From Dolichospermum sp. LEGE 00240 (lineage in GTDB: Bacteria; Cyanobacteriota; Cyanobacteriia; Cyanobacteriales; Nostocaceae), in the NCBI RefSeq assembly GCF_015207875.1, contig NZ_JADEVZ010000017.1, positions 1 to 64,000 on the forward strand: 64,000 bases of DNA, read 5' to 3'. The notes beneath the pieces are model-generated. The model had not been told where the DNA came from. It saw only the letters and a list, made by a program, of their open reading frames with translations, and did not search any database. The translations under genes and the position numbers were made by a program. The first letter of the stretch is position 1. Each line of letters starts with the position of its first letter. Shown here one piece after another: positions 1 through 9,060 of this stretch.

Positions 1-239
1 CTAATCCATGTCCCATCTTGTCGCCAATTGCGGAAATATGTATATACAGTTTGCCATGGGGGAAAGTCTCCGGGTAAGTTTCGCCATGTACATCCTTGAG
101 TTAATACATAAAAGATGGCATTAAGTATGCACCAAATATCTACTTCTCGTTTTCTACCACCAGTTTTAGCTGCTGGAATTAAATGTTCTATTAGTTCCCA
201 CTGTTCTCTAGTTAAGTTGCTGGAGTATACTTTACTCAT
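1..239 (-). CDS. IS5-family transposase, N-terminal part (cut by window edge)
   Basis: Reading the minus strand from an ATG at 239 gives about 79 residues beginning [20 protein letters not shown] and containing [18 protein letters not shown]. This is the typical N-terminal DUF4096-like domain of cyanobacterial IS5-type (IS1031/ISL2-like) transposases. The catalytic DDE part lies beyond the left edge, so whether the gene is intact cannot be judged. The sequence upstream of it (about 305-327) looks like the terminal inverted repeat of the element. Confidence 0.85.
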   Translation of the reverse strand, partial: MSKVYSSNLTREQWELIEHLIPAAKTGGRKREVDIWCILNAIFYVLTQGCTWRNLPGDFPPWQTVYTYFRNWRQDGTWI

Positions 240-304
240 TGCTCTCTACGGTTCTGTATCTTTGTATTTACAGATTATACCCGGAGAGCTTTTTTTACTC
301 AACT

Positions 305-327
305 TCTAACTTTTCAAACACCCTCTA
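305..327. repeat. Probable terminal inverted repeat of the IS at the left edge
   Basis: On the minus strand this reads AGAGGGTGTTTGAAAAGTTA, just upstream of the transposase start. A nearly identical sequence, GAGGGTGTTTTAAAAGTTT, and its partner form the ends of the MITE-like element at 38682-38864, which supports its role as a transposase recognition end. The exact outer boundary is uncertain. Confidence 0.55.
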
Positions 328-339
328 ACCTGTGTTCTT

Positions 340-1299
340 CTAAGTTAGTTTTTCCTCTCCTGTAGCCACTGGCAAATCTTTTTGAGTGCTATATTCTGTC
401 CAAGAACCTTCATAGATTCTGACTTTGGGATAATTAAGCAGATGCTTTAAAACCACATATTGTAATGTAGCTTCTCGTCCTGTACTACAAGAAACAATAA
501 TGTCATTTTCAGGAGTAATCTTTTTATCTGCCAGAATTTTCTTAATCTCATCTAATGACTTTAGTTTATGAGGATTTTTAGCATCTGTAAATGTTACCCA
601 AGGAATATTCCGCGCACCAGGAATATGTCCATTGCGTATCCAAATATTTTCCTCACCCCGGAACAATTTTTCTGGTCTAGGATCAATAAAGGTAACTCCT
701 GGCTTACCAATAAATTTTCTCACATCATTTAAACTCACACGCACTGAAGGGTTATCCCGAACTGTGAATTTACTGACTGAGTATTTAGGAAATTCTTTTG
801 TGACAACTTGATCAGTTTTATAACCAGTATAACCACCATCTAATACGGCAATATCTTTCAATCCAGAACGTTCTAGTAAATAAGCAACCATTGTCGCACC
901 TAAAACATCTCTACCATCTGAATATACGAGTACACGACTATTATTTGTTACTCCTGAATTGGCAAATATTTCGCCTAGTTTTTGATTGTCCCAATATTGT
1001 ACTGGTAATCCTTCTTTTGGTCCTCTAAAAGCCGTATCAGCAATGTTTACAGCATTGGTAAGATGTCCTTCTATATAGTCGAGAGGAAAATTACGTACAT
1101 CTAAAATTCTGAGGTTGGGATCTTTGGCGTTTTCAGCTACCCAATTTGACGAAACAAACTGAATGTTAGCGCGAGAATCAACTGATAATACTGGCAAAGG
1201 TAATAAGGGAATACTTACTACAAAGGCAAAAAACACTGTCACCAAAGCAAATAACTTAGGTTTTTTCAAACTTTTGAAAGAGAAACTTTTAAACGTCAT
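340..1299 (-). CDS. Sulfurtransferase with two rhodanese domains, exported or membrane-anchored
   Basis: Tandem-rhodanese protein of 319 residues, the length and layout of thiosulfate/3-mercaptopyruvate sulfurtransferases, which move a sulfane sulfur onto thiol acceptors or cyanide. The first 40 residues hold a hydrophobic stretch after a Lys-rich start, so an N-terminal signal or anchor is likely and the protein would work outside the cytoplasm. The first domain (about 45-160) has SDGRD where the active loop would be and lacks Cys, so it is probably structural. The second (about 185-310) has CSTGREA with Cys271 as the persulfide carrier. It lies downstream of a GST gene on the same strand with about 90 bases between. 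A role in sulfane-sulfur handling fits the sulfur island, but the true substrate is unknown. Confidence 0.88.
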   Translation of the reverse strand: MTFKSFSFKSLKKPKLFALVTVFFAFVVSIPLLPLPVLSVDSRANIQFVSSNWVAENAKDPNLRILDVRNFPLDYIEGHLTNAVNIADTAFRGPKEGLPVQYWDNQKLGEIFANSGVTNNSRVLVYSDGRDVLGATMVAYLLERSGLKDIAVLDGGYTGYKTDQVVTKEFPKYSVSKFTVRDNPSVRVSLNDVRKFIGKPGVTFIDPRPEKLFRGEENIWIRNGHIPGARNIPWVTFTDAKNPHKLKSLDEIKKILADKKITPENDIIVSCSTGREATLQYVVLKHLLNYPKVRIYEGSWTEYSTQKDLPVATGEEKLT

Positions 1300-1391
1300 T
1301 TTTACCCTTCTTTGTATTTAATCAAACTATTTATTATTAGTGAACTTACTTTAATTAGCAGTAATATTAAAGTAATTTCAAAAACTTTATT

Positions 1392-2063
1392 TCACGCAGT
1401 TATGACTGTTAAACCAAGAATTTTAGCAAATCGCTCTATGTAAAATTCTGTAGGATTAGCAACTTGTTGAATGGATTCCCGTTGACGTAAATTTTCCCAC
1501 CATTGATGCAAACGGGGTGTTTCTGATGGCAGTGTAAAATTACGGAACTTTTCTAAAACTGGTAATCTTTCAAACCAAGGATAGAAACTAATATCAACTA
1601 AACTCAAATTTTCCCCTAACCAGTAAGGACCATTACCAGAAAGTTTACCTAATCCTTCTTCCTCAATATACAAAAGAGACTCTAAAAACTCTCTCCGTCC
1701 TTGTTCTTGTTCCTGGGTATCTTTACCCCGCAGCAATTTATTAAAGGCTGGGACTAAACGAGTATTAGCATAATCGCCCCAAATTCTCGCAACTGCTTTT
1801 TTAGCAGGATCATGAGGTAACAAAGCGGGTTCAGGAAATACTTCTTCTAAATACTCATTGATAATTGCAGACTCGTATAGTTCTACATCTCCATGCTTAA
1901 TCGCAGGAACTTTACCGTAACGAGAAATATCGGTAAAACCTTCTGGTTTGTGCTGTAAATCAATTTCAATTGGTGTGAAATCAATTCCTTTTTCTAGTAA
2001 TACCACACGGGTTCTTTGGGAGAAGGTAGAACCTTTAGCGTAATAAAGTTGAATGTTACTCAT
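1392..2063 (-). CDS. Glutathione S-transferase family protein
   Basis: The protein has a thioredoxin-fold N-terminal half (about 1-80) with [20 protein letters not shown], which holds the cis-Pro and the ES glutathione-binding pair, followed by an all-helical C-terminal half. The length of 223 residues is normal for the family. The likely catalytic residue is a Ser in the GSTFSQR loop near residue 12. GSTs conjugate or remove glutathione. In sulfur-utilisation clusters they may cleave thioether or organosulfur compounds, but that is inference. The start is the ATG at 2063; upstream lies the operator-like palindrome at 2190-2217, shared with the divergent TauE gene. Confidence 0.88.
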   Translation of the reverse strand: MSNIQLYYAKGSTFSQRTRVVLLEKGIDFTPIEIDLQHKPEGFTDISRYGKVPAIKHGDVELYESAIINEYLEEVFPEPALLPHDPAKKAVARIWGDYANTRLVPAFNKLLRGKDTQEQEQGRREFLESLLYIEEEGLGKLSGNGPYWLGENLSLVDISFYPWFERLPVLEKFRNFTLPSETPRLHQWWENLRQRESIQQVANPTEFYIERFAKILGLTVITA

Positions 2064-2189
2064 TTTGTTGATTAAGATTTGTGGGAATTTTTAGTTAATT
2101 GCCAAAATCGGCAGTTGCATGACAAAAACATAGAAGTGAAGCAATTTCACTCCTGTTTTGACAGGTAAACTACCAGGGTTTAGCATTAA

Positions 2190-2217
2190 CTACAGTTTAT
2201 TGGTCGGATTGTCGTAT
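2190..2217. promoter_or_regulatory. Sulfur-regulon operator-like palindrome (site 1)
   Basis: CTACAGTT-N12-TGTCGTAT with inner TATTGGTCGGAT. It fits the half-site and 12-base spacer pattern shared with 12 other intergenic sites in the window, though its right half is among the more diverged. It lies between the divergent GST (starts 2063) and TauE/SafE (starts 2296) genes. Confidence 0.6.
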
Positions 2218-2295
2218 TATATTAGGAGTATTCCATAGTTTTTACTAAAAAACAAGTCTTTTAGCAAACATTCTTCTCAAAATTTACCAGCCAAA

Positions 2296-3072
2296 ATGCC
2301 CAACAATTTAACACTTGTCCATAGCTTGCTTCTCTTTAGTACCGCGTTTATTGCCGGGTCACTTAATGCTGTAGCGGGCGGTGGTAGTTTTATTACATTT
2401 CCCACCTTAATATTTACTGGTATATCGCCAATTACCGCCAATGCTACAAATAATACTGCTTTATGGATTGCAGCTATGGCCAGTGCAGGAGCATATCGTC
2501 ACAATTTGCATATTCCACGACGACAACTGTTGATACTATGTGTTACCAGTTTAATTGGTGGAGGAATTGGCTCTGTTATTTTGCTATATACATCAGCGGA
2601 TATGTTTAAACAGCTACTTCCTTATCTGTTACTCTCAGCCACGCTGATATTTACATTTAGCGAACCCTTGAAAATGTGGTTACAATTTCAAAGCCAGAAA
2701 TCATCATCAGAATCTCCACCTTTATTAATTCTCGTGATTGCACAATTAGCAATATCTATTTATGGAGGTTTTTTTGGTGCAGGTTTAGGAATTTTAATGT
2801 TAGCAACTTTAAGTTTTTTAGGTATTAAAAATATTCACACCATGAATGCTTTTAAATCCTTTCTTGGTAGTTGTATCAACGGTATCGCTATTTTTCCTTT
2901 TATGTTCGCTGGTTTAATTGCTTGGCATCAAGCTATTTTAATGGCTGTGGGTGGTTCTCTTGGTGGTTATTTGTGCGCTCATTATGCCCGGAGATTAGAC
3001 CCTCGTTTTGTGCGGATATTCGTGATTGTTGTTGGTTTTAGTATGACTACTTACTTTTTTATTCGGGGATAA
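2296..3072 (+). CDS. TauE/SafE family transporter (probable sulfite or organosulfonate exporter)
   Basis: Polytopic membrane protein of 258 residues with about eight hydrophobic segments arranged in two similar halves, as in the TauE/SafE (DUF81) family. Motifs include AGSLNAVAGGGSFITFP near the N-terminus and GGFFGAGLGILMLA at the start of the second half. Family members export sulfite, sulfoacetate or related anions produced during sulfonate breakdown. The gene diverges from a GST gene, and the region between holds operator site 1. It is one of three TauE/SafE proteins in this window (also 16843-17640 and 23133-23969). The substrate is inferred. Confidence 0.88.
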   Translation: MPNNLTLVHSLLLFSTAFIAGSLNAVAGGGSFITFPTLIFTGISPITANATNNTALWIAAMASAGAYRHNLHIPRRQLLILCVTSLIGGGIGSVILLYTSADMFKQLLPYLLLSATLIFTFSEPLKMWLQFQSQKSSSESPPLLILVIAQLAISIYGGFFGAGLGILMLATLSFLGIKNIHTMNAFKSFLGSCINGIAIFPFMFAGLIAWHQAILMAVGGSLGGYLCAHYARRLDPRFVRIFVIVVGFSMTTYFFIRG

Positions 3073-3175
3073 AATTGATAACTATCTTCAGCTATTTATC
3101 CATTCAAGAAAAGAATGCCACAGATGCATAGGTGGCGTTGAATAGAGTGAACTCCAACATATACAAGACTTTCGG

Positions 3176-3598
3176 GTGTTGGTTTACTCTTTGCTTCACA
3201 ATGCTACCGCGAACGAGAAGCCGCTTTGCGTCTACGTTCCTCAACCTACCATAGATCCAAGAGGTAATTTCAATAAAAACGTACTTTCAGTTCGTGAATA
3301 TGAATTAAAAACAATTAATAAACTTTTGAGTAAAAGTGTCACCACAAATCATCATCTTAACCTTGATATCCTAGCTAAATATCGTGCTGTAAAAGCTTGG
3401 TACATTGCTGTGTATGAAGGAATAGTGTTAAAAGCTATATACAGAGTTGACCCTACTTCACTTGAGACTAAGTTCAGTTATTGGGAATCTAGAATACGTG
3501 GAGGAATGGAATCTATTAATAACCCTAAAATCCCTTTAAGTTTAATAGAAAAAGAAGGTGAATTAGTTTATCCTAAACCAAATGAACAAACACTTTAA
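3176..3598 (+). CDS. Hypothetical protein, possibly a C-terminal remnant
   Basis: I do not recognise this 140-residue frame. It opens with GTG, and its first 25 or so codons are built from a dispersed repeat-like sequence (around 3207-3240), so the true coding part probably begins later, near residue 38. The rest looks like ordinary protein, with a segment DILAKYRAVKAWYIAVYEG and a basic, aromatic C-terminal half. It converges on a DNA methyltransferase gene, so a broken restriction-modification partner is one possibility, but no nuclease motif is visible. Confidence 0.4.
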   Translation: MLVYSLLHNATANEKPLCVYVPQPTIDPRGNFNKNVLSVREYELKTINKLLSKSVTTNHHLNLDILAKYRAVKAWYIAVYEGIVLKAIYRVDPTSLETKFSYWESRIRGGMESINNPKIPLSLIEKEGELVYPKPNEQTL

Positions 3599-3624
3599 GG
3601 AAATTTGCCACTTTGAAGTAACCT

Positions 3625-4611
3625 TCATAATGTTAGAGATAATTGCTTTGAAGTAGTTAAACAAACTGATTCTTTCTGAGTAAGAAGACATTCATAAAGA
3701 GTCATAGCATCCTTCGGGTTTTGAGATTTATCTAGAAATCGAAAAGCTGAGGATGCTAAATAAGATGGCTCTTGTTCAAAAGCCATCCAACTTCTTTCTA
3801 GCTGTTCAGCGGCAAAACCTGTAGTATTTGATCCTGCAAATATATCTAGAACTTTATCTCCAGTATCAGTCAAAAATTTAATGAAAAACATGGGCAACTT
3901 TTGAGGAAATCTCGCTGGATGAGGAGGTATAGAAATAGATTTACATAATTGAATATAACTAGAGTTACTTTCAGTATTTGCAATTTCTAACAAATTTGAT
4001 GGTATAGCACCACCGTTATCAGTAGCAAAATTCTTACTAATATCATGGACTGAAGGTCTTTCTTTCGGTGTATAGTATTTTTGAGGATTTGCCTGTAGTT
4101 TCTTCATTCGCTCAGAGTAAGGCACTAAAACATTACTAACATTTGCTTTAGGATGATCAGTTTTTGAGAGCCACCAGACGGTATTTACAGAGTCCTTTGC
4201 CCGAATTTTTCGCTTATTAACCCACTCAATTGGTGAAGGTAGTTTAGCTGGGTTATACCAAAAAAATTCTTCAGCCAGCCTAAATCCCAATTCATCACAA
4301 AGTTTAATTAAAACTCGATAGTTATAGAGAGAGCGAACTGGACGTTTACTTTCATAAGCCCCACCTAAATCAAGTACGAAACTACCAGTTGAATTCAGAA
4401 CCCGATAAACTTTTTTAGAAAACTCAAGCAACCAATCAACATAATCTTCCTGCTCTACGTTACCATAAGATTTCTTGCGTTGTAACGCAAAAGGTGGTGA
4501 TGTCAGCACTAAATCTATTGAGTCAGATTCTAGTTGATCTAGCAATTGAAGGGAATCACCAAGATAAGCTGCACCGCAGTCTGTAGTATATAGTGGATTT
4601 GGAAGAATCAT
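3625..4611 (-). CDS. DNA modification methyltransferase (N4-cytosine or N6-adenine type)
   Basis: SAM-dependent DNA methyltransferase of the beta class, judged from motif order: the catalytic TSPPF motif comes near residue 38 and the SAM-binding DIFAGSNTTGFAAEQL motif near residue 255. TSPPF is typical of N4-cytosine enzymes, though N6-adenine activity cannot be excluded. I chose the ATG at 4611; a GTG four codons upstream is an alternative and neither has a clear ribosome site. No recognisable restriction endonuclease is adjacent, so it may be an orphan or the remains of a type II system. A divergent Xre-type gene starts about 90 bases away. Confidence 0.88.
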   Translation of the reverse strand: MILPNPLYTTDCGAAYLGDSLQLLDQLESDSIDLVLTSPPFALQRKKSYGNVEQEDYVDWLLEFSKKVYRVLNSTGSFVLDLGGAYESKRPVRSLYNYRVLIKLCDELGFRLAEEFFWYNPAKLPSPIEWVNKRKIRAKDSVNTVWWLSKTDHPKANVSNVLVPYSERMKKLQANPQKYYTPKERPSVHDISKNFATDNGGAIPSNLLEIANTESNSSYIQLCKSISIPPHPARFPQKLPMFFIKFLTDTGDKVLDIFAGSNTTGFAAEQLERSWMAFEQEPSYLASSAFRFLDKSQNPKDAMTLYECLLTQKESVCLTTSKQLSLTL

Positions 4612-4700
4612 TGTCAGACGCACTAAAAGTTAGTTATATAAATATATAATACTACAGTACCAAAGAGATATATTTTTTATATTAGTCTTTGCAAAGAGTT

Positions 4701-5027
4701 ATGAGTAATGTGATGGATCAAGCTAAGAAAGAACGTTTAGAATCTAAAGGCTGGAAAATTGGCACAGTTTCCGATTTTTTGGAGTTAACAACTGAAGAAA
4801 GTATCTTTGTGGAAATTAAACTAGCTCTCAGTAAAAACTTGAAGGAAAGTCGCCAAAAATTGATGACTCAAAGTGAACTTGCTGCTAAAATTAGCTCCAG
4901 CCAACCTCGAATTGCTAAAGCTGAAAATGGCGATGCTTCAGTTTCAATTGAATTATTAGTTCGGGCAATTTTAGCCACTGGTGCAACTCCTCAAGATATT
5001 GGCCAGGTTATTTCAGGTGTGAAGTAA
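4701..5027 (+). CDS. Xre-family HTH protein (orphan antitoxin-like or controller protein)
   Basis: Small protein of 108 residues with a helix-turn-helix at about 50-100, including LMTQSELAAKISSSQPRIAK. The N-terminal part is charged. It resembles NadS/HigA-type antitoxins that normally sit beside a RelE-like toxin, but no toxin frame precedes it. Because it diverges from the methyltransferase it could instead act as a controller of that gene. The ATG at 4701 is preferred over a TTG at 4689. Confidence 0.75.
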   Translation: MSNVMDQAKKERLESKGWKIGTVSDFLELTTEESIFVEIKLALSKNLKESRQKLMTQSELAAKISSSQPRIAKAENGDASVSIELLVRAILATGATPQDIGQVISGVK

Positions 5028-5283
5028 AAGAAATCATGAAAATGTGTTGGTTTGTGTTTCTTAACTCAAGCAACAAGATGAGCGATCGCCATGTTCAAAC
5101 TTTTATTTGAAAACAGAAGTAGCGATCGCTCTATCCCTCAACCCCTCTTACCTTTGTGTCCTTTGTTCATAAAACCATGAATTAATACTCAGAAGTCGGG
5201 GATTTGGATAATATTGACAAATTGTTCTCATTTAGAGAACATATAGAAAATCAACATTTGTATTTCCAGATGAAAAACAAAAT

Positions 5284-5583
5284 ATGCACTTAATCAGCAT
5301 TCGTAACTTACGTGCTGATGCTGATAAATACCCAGATGCAGTAGAATCGGTTAACTCCTGGTATCGAATGATAAAATCTGCATCATGGCAAAATTTTAAT
5401 GAACTTAGACAATTTTATCCCACAGCAGATGCAGTAGGCAATTTTATTGTATTCAACATCAAAGGTAATTCTTATCGTTTAATTGTTAGTATTGATTATG
5501 CCATCCAAACAGTCTACTACAAATATTTTTTAACCCATGCTGAGTATGATAAAGAAAAATGGAAAAATGATCCTTTCTTTTAA
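5284..5583 (+). CDS. higB: HigB-type toxin (RelE superfamily mRNA interferase)
   Basis: Protein of 99 residues with the HigB_toxin pattern: NSWYRMIKSASWQNFNELRQ, then YRLIVSIDYAIQTVYYKYFL and a final THAEYDKEKWK. Family members cut translated mRNA on the ribosome. The toxin gene comes first and the antitoxin follows after 12 bases, the usual HigBA order. A leaderless-looking A-rich stretch precedes the ATG. Confidence 0.88.
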   Translation: MHLISIRNLRADADKYPDAVESVNSWYRMIKSASWQNFNELRQFYPTADAVGNFIVFNIKGNSYRLIVSIDYAIQTVYYKYFLTHAEYDKEKWKNDPFF

Positions 5584-5595
5584 CAGGAGTTAACC

Positions 5596-5994
5596 ATGAC
5601 CATTTCCTTAGATAAAACCACCTACAGTCAATTATTAGTAGAATATCAACCCAAAGTCATCACCACCGAAGCAGAATATGATCAAGCATTAGAAACTGTG
5701 GAAAAATTAATGGCTGAACAACAACGTACACCCGAACAAACTGCCATCTTACAATTATTAGTCACTCTCATTGAAGAATTTGAAACTAAACACTACCCTA
5801 TTGAACCATCATCTCCCCATGCAATGCTAGAACATTTAATGGATGCTAGGGGAATTAAACAATCTGATTTAGTAGGAATTATTGGTTCTAAAGGTGTGGT
5901 TTCTGAGATTGTGAATAGGAAAAGAGCAATTAGTAAAGCTCAAGCAAAAGCTTTAGGAGAATTTTTTAATGTTTCTCCAGCATTGTTTATTTAA
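5596..5994 (+). CDS. higA: HigA-type antitoxin with HTH domain
   Basis: Protein of 132 residues. The N-terminal half is helical and acidic; the C-terminal half (about 80-130) is an Xre-type HTH with HLMDARGIKQSDLVGIIGSK. It is expected to bind and neutralise the upstream HigB toxin and to repress its own operon. The ribosome site AGGAG lies 7 bases before the ATG. Confidence 0.88.
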   Translation: MTISLDKTTYSQLLVEYQPKVITTEAEYDQALETVEKLMAEQQRTPEQTAILQLLVTLIEEFETKHYPIEPSSPHAMLEHLMDARGIKQSDLVGIIGSKGVVSEIVNRKRAISKAQAKALGEFFNVSPALFI

Positions 5995-6043
5995 TAGTAA
6001 AACTTGCTATTAGCTTCTCCATTTCATAACTTGAATTTAAGTT

Positions 6044-6553
6044 CTAATCCTGAACAAGCTCTTCAACTGATTGCATCGGCATATAAAGTTTCATCGGATT
6101 TTGCTTAAATTGCCCAAAGCCATACTTTATATAAAAATTTACAACCTCCTCATCTAAGGCTTCGGCTACCACAGCTAGAGAACCAACCTGTCTAGAGGCA
6201 TTAAACGCCCTTTTCAGAGCATCCACCAACATTAGCTCACCAAATCCCTGCCCTTTTTGTCTATTATCAACAGCAAGACGACCTAACAGCGTAGCTGGTA
6301 GATAAGGATAACGAGGCAATCGTTTCGCAGAAGCTTCATGCAGAACTGTAATATCAACAGTATATGCAGAGAGCGTGTAGTAAGCTAAAACATGGGAATC
6401 AGGCTCATCAATCAAAACAAATACAGTTGCAACTCTTTTTTTGAGATCCTGAGATGCTTGTTTATATAGATAATTATCTAAACTATCTTGCCCACAGCAA
6501 AATTCAGTGCGGATATGCCTACGACTATCTAAAACTTCGATCTTGAGAACCAT
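6044..6553 (-). CDS. GNAT acetyltransferase toxin (TacT-like)
   Basis: Protein of 169 residues with a GNAT fold, including LGRLAVDNRQKGQGFGELML, the acetyl-CoA-binding Q-x-x-G-x-G region, and a final YIKYGFGQF segment. With a DUF1778 partner this matches TacAT-type toxin-antitoxin pairs in which the toxin acetylates aminoacyl-tRNA and stops translation. The start codon overlaps the end of the antitoxin gene (TAATG), indicating translational coupling. The tRNA target is family knowledge, not visible here. Confidence 0.87.
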   Translation of the reverse strand: MVLKIEVLDSRRHIRTEFCCGQDSLDNYLYKQASQDLKKRVATVFVLIDEPDSHVLAYYTLSAYTVDITVLHEASAKRLPRYPYLPATLLGRLAVDNRQKGQGFGELMLVDALKRAFNASRQVGSLAVVAEALDEEVVNFYIKYGFGQFKQNPMKLYMPMQSVEELVQD

Positions 6554-6840
6554 TACACTGAAATTACTTGCTTATATCTTAGTGCCGCTGCTTTTAGGGC
6601 ATCATTCGGCTTGGGAGGATTGAGTAAAGCATCAACAAAAGCTTCAGCATCACCCATACTCAGCTTGAGGGTTTGGTGTCGTTCGATGACTCGCAAAGCC
6701 TCTGCCTGAACACTGGCAATCACAAAATCCGTTAGGGTACGTCCTTCTAAATCGGCTGCTTTCTGCAACAAAGCTTTAGTTTCTGGAGTGATACGAGCTT
6801 CAAGTCTCGCTATCTGTTTTGGAATAGGTGCAACATCCAT
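6553..6840 (-). CDS. DUF1778 antitoxin (TacA-like, ribbon-helix-helix)
   Basis: Protein of 95 residues with the DUF1778 pattern: ARLEARITPETKALLQKAAD, then LEGRTLTDFVIASV, and a C-terminal helix that normally wraps the GNAT toxin. Ribbon-helix-helix DNA binding by the N-terminal half allows autoregulation. A perfect 7-base inverted repeat about 40 bases upstream (6881-6897) is a good candidate operator. Confidence 0.87.
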   Translation of the reverse strand: MDVAPIPKQIARLEARITPETKALLQKAADLEGRTLTDFVIASVQAEALRVIERHQTLKLSMGDAEAFVDALLNPPKPNDALKAAALRYKQVISV

Positions 6841-6880
6841 ATCAATCTAGTTTTAGATGGACTCTTAAACTATAATTATA

Positions 6881-6897
6881 TACGGCAATATGCCGTA
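6881..6897. promoter_or_regulatory. Palindrome upstream of the DUF1778-GNAT pair
   Basis: TACGGCA-ATA-TGCCGTA, perfect 7-base arms, between the toxin-antitoxin operon and the rest of the intergenic region. TATAATTATA directly beside it could be a -10 region. Position and symmetry fit an autoregulatory operator for the ribbon-helix-helix antitoxin. Confidence 0.55.
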
Positions 6898-6966
6898 GGT
6901 CAAACCATTAGGAAATCCATATTTTTGTATTCTAAAAAGCCTTACACTAAAATCTTTTTAACTCTG

Positions 6967-8799
6967 TCAACTGTCACCTGCTATAGCTGCTACTGGTAAA
7001 AATCCACCAGCTTGCATTTGCCATAATCTGTGATAAGCACCACCCTTAGCCAATAACTTAGAGTGAGTACCATCTTCAATAATGCGACCGTGATCAAACA
7101 CCAAAATCCTGTCTAAATGAGCGATAGTAGATAAACGATGGGCTACCACAATGACTGTTTTTCCATTCATTGCTGTGTCTAGAGTATCTTGAATGGCTTT
7201 TTCAGTAATGGAATCGAGGCTAGAAGTGGCTTCATCTAAAATTAAGATGGGTGCATTTTTGAGGATAACACGGGCGATAGCAATTCGTTGTCTTTGTCCC
7301 CCAGAAAGTTTAACACCACGTTCTCCCACCAAAGAATCATAACCTTCCTTTATCTGGGTAATAAAATCGTCAGCATAAGCTTTTCGTGATGCTTCTATCA
7401 ATTCTGCTTCTGAAGCTTCTAAACGTCCATAGAGAATATTTTCTAACAAAGTTCGATGGAATAGAGAAGGATCTTGAGGAATCAAGCTAATTTGCGAATG
7501 TAGGGCTTCCTGAGTCATATCTTTAATATCCAACCCATCAATTAATATTTGTCCTGATTGGGGGTCAAATAAACGCAAAATCAGATTAACAAAAGTAGAT
7601 TTCCCAGAACCAGAAAAACCCACCAATCCGACTCTTTCACCTGGTTGAATAGTGACAGAAAGATTATTAAATACAGTCTTTTCTAATGAGTAGCCAAAAT
7701 GCACCTGCCGAAACTCAATGCTACCCTTCGTGATGGCGTGATCTATAGCATTATCCCGATCAATAATTTCATGGGGTTGAATAATAGTATGAACACCATT
7801 AGCGACATTACCGATATGTTCAAACAATTCCAGAAACCGTTTGCTTAAATTGCGGGCTTCACTAATGATTAACAACGATAAACTAGTAGCAACAACGAAG
7901 TCAGCCGCAGTAATCTTTCCTTGACTCCACAGAGAGAGTGAGTAATATAGAGTACCGATTTTCAGAATTGCTGCTGAGATAAACTGAAACCAGCGAATTC
8001 GTTCAGAATACCAGTTAGACTTTCTCACCTCTTTGAGTTCGCGCTTTAATTGGTCATTCAAATAGCGGCGTTCAAAACCCAAACGGGCAAACAGTCGGCT
8101 ACTGGTGAGATTTGTCACCGAATCTACAATAATGCCAGTGGTTTCACTTCTAGCCGCTGCGGCTTTCCGGGCATAAATTCGGCAACGAGTCGCCAACCAG
8201 AAGGAAATACTGATAAATAAAACTGCCCAAATGCCCACAAATGCAGCCAGAGGAGGATAGGCGCGATAGAGTAAAATTGTAGAGACGATATAAACGATAA
8301 TTACTGGCATAAATTCAGTAATCGTCATTTGCATGGTTTGGGTGACACCCAGGGAAGTTTCCGCAATGCGATGGGCTAATGCGCCAGCAAAACTACTGCT
8401 GAGATAACGATGGGAATGTTGCTGTAAATACGCATATAGCGATCGCACAATATGCTGTCGGTGGATAGGATGGAGGATAGTCTGTAACAGTCCAGCAGAA
8501 CGCCCGAATACTACCTCACCTATACTCAAGGACGTGAACAGGATTAGAGGTTGCCTCAAGCTATCAAAAATGAGTTTGCTGTCTCCTGTGGAGCGTGTGA
8601 CACTGCGGATCATCTCACCGATAGCATAAGGTAACATAATTCCACAAGTGGCGTGTATGATCTCCAGAGACACCATTAACACATACCACCAGCGGAACTG
8701 ATTAACGAAATAACAAATAAATTGAAAAGGAGTATCTGGTAATTCTGGCGCATTGGGAGCGCGTTGAAAAGATTTAGAAAGTTTGATTTTTTTCATCAT
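6967..8799 (-). CDS. ABC exporter, fused membrane and ATPase domains
   Basis: Half-transporter of 610 residues. The first 330 residues carry about six membrane segments of the exporter type. The ATPase domain follows with Walker A GFSGSGKST near residue 397, signature [13 protein letters not shown] and Walker B ILILDEATSS, then the H-loop VAHRLSTIAH. It would work as a homodimer and export lipids, drugs or peptides; the substrate cannot be read from sequence. It stands alone and has no obvious link to the sulfur genes. Confidence 0.9.
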   Translation of the reverse strand: MMKKIKLSKSFQRAPNAPELPDTPFQFICYFVNQFRWWYVLMVSLEIIHATCGIMLPYAIGEMIRSVTRSTGDSKLIFDSLRQPLILFTSLSIGEVVFGRSAGLLQTILHPIHRQHIVRSLYAYLQQHSHRYLSSSFAGALAHRIAETSLGVTQTMQMTITEFMPVIIVYIVSTILLYRAYPPLAAFVGIWAVLFISISFWLATRCRIYARKAAAARSETTGIIVDSVTNLTSSRLFARLGFERRYLNDQLKRELKEVRKSNWYSERIRWFQFISAAILKIGTLYYSLSLWSQGKITAADFVVATSLSLLIISEARNLSKRFLELFEHIGNVANGVHTIIQPHEIIDRDNAIDHAITKGSIEFRQVHFGYSLEKTVFNNLSVTIQPGERVGLVGFSGSGKSTFVNLILRLFDPQSGQILIDGLDIKDMTQEALHSQISLIPQDPSLFHRTLLENILYGRLEASEAELIEASRKAYADDFITQIKEGYDSLVGERGVKLSGGQRQRIAIARVILKNAPILILDEATSSLDSITEKAIQDTLDTAMNGKTVIVVAHRLSTIAHLDRILVFDHGRIIEDGTHSKLLAKGGAYHRLWQMQAGGFLPVAAIAGDS

Positions 8800-8877
8800 T
8801 TTATCTACTGTAAAAAATAAAAATAGACGGCTGGAACAACCGTCCGGTAAAGTTTAATAAAATCATCGAAAAGCCAC

Positions 8878-9060
8878 CTAACGCAGAGAATCTCCCCGAC
8901 GATATTCTGCGGTGATATCGTCTAATTTTTGTTTCAAATTGTCATCAAGTGTTACTTCCAAAGCCTTGAGACTTTCAAAAAGTTGTTCTGGACGACTAGC
9001 ACCAATGATGGGGGCTGTAATAATCGGATTAGCCAGAACCCAAGTTTGGTTGTTGGTAAT
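8878..9060 (-). pseudogene. Aldo/keto reductase, C-terminal relic
   Basis: On the minus strand one frame reads NQTWVLANPIITAPIIGASR, then PEQLFESLKALEVTLDDNLK and ends RRGDSLR with a TAG stop at 8880-8878. This is the conserved C-terminal end of an aldo/keto reductase, but the frame runs out near 9060 with no upstream body. The rest of the gene has been lost. It is distinct from the intact aldo/keto reductase at 37618-38658. Confidence 0.72.

Noticed and set aside
1322-1358. Operator-like AT-rich palindrome before the rhodanese gene
   Set aside because: Symmetry and core bases are too weak to separate from background AT-rich sequence.
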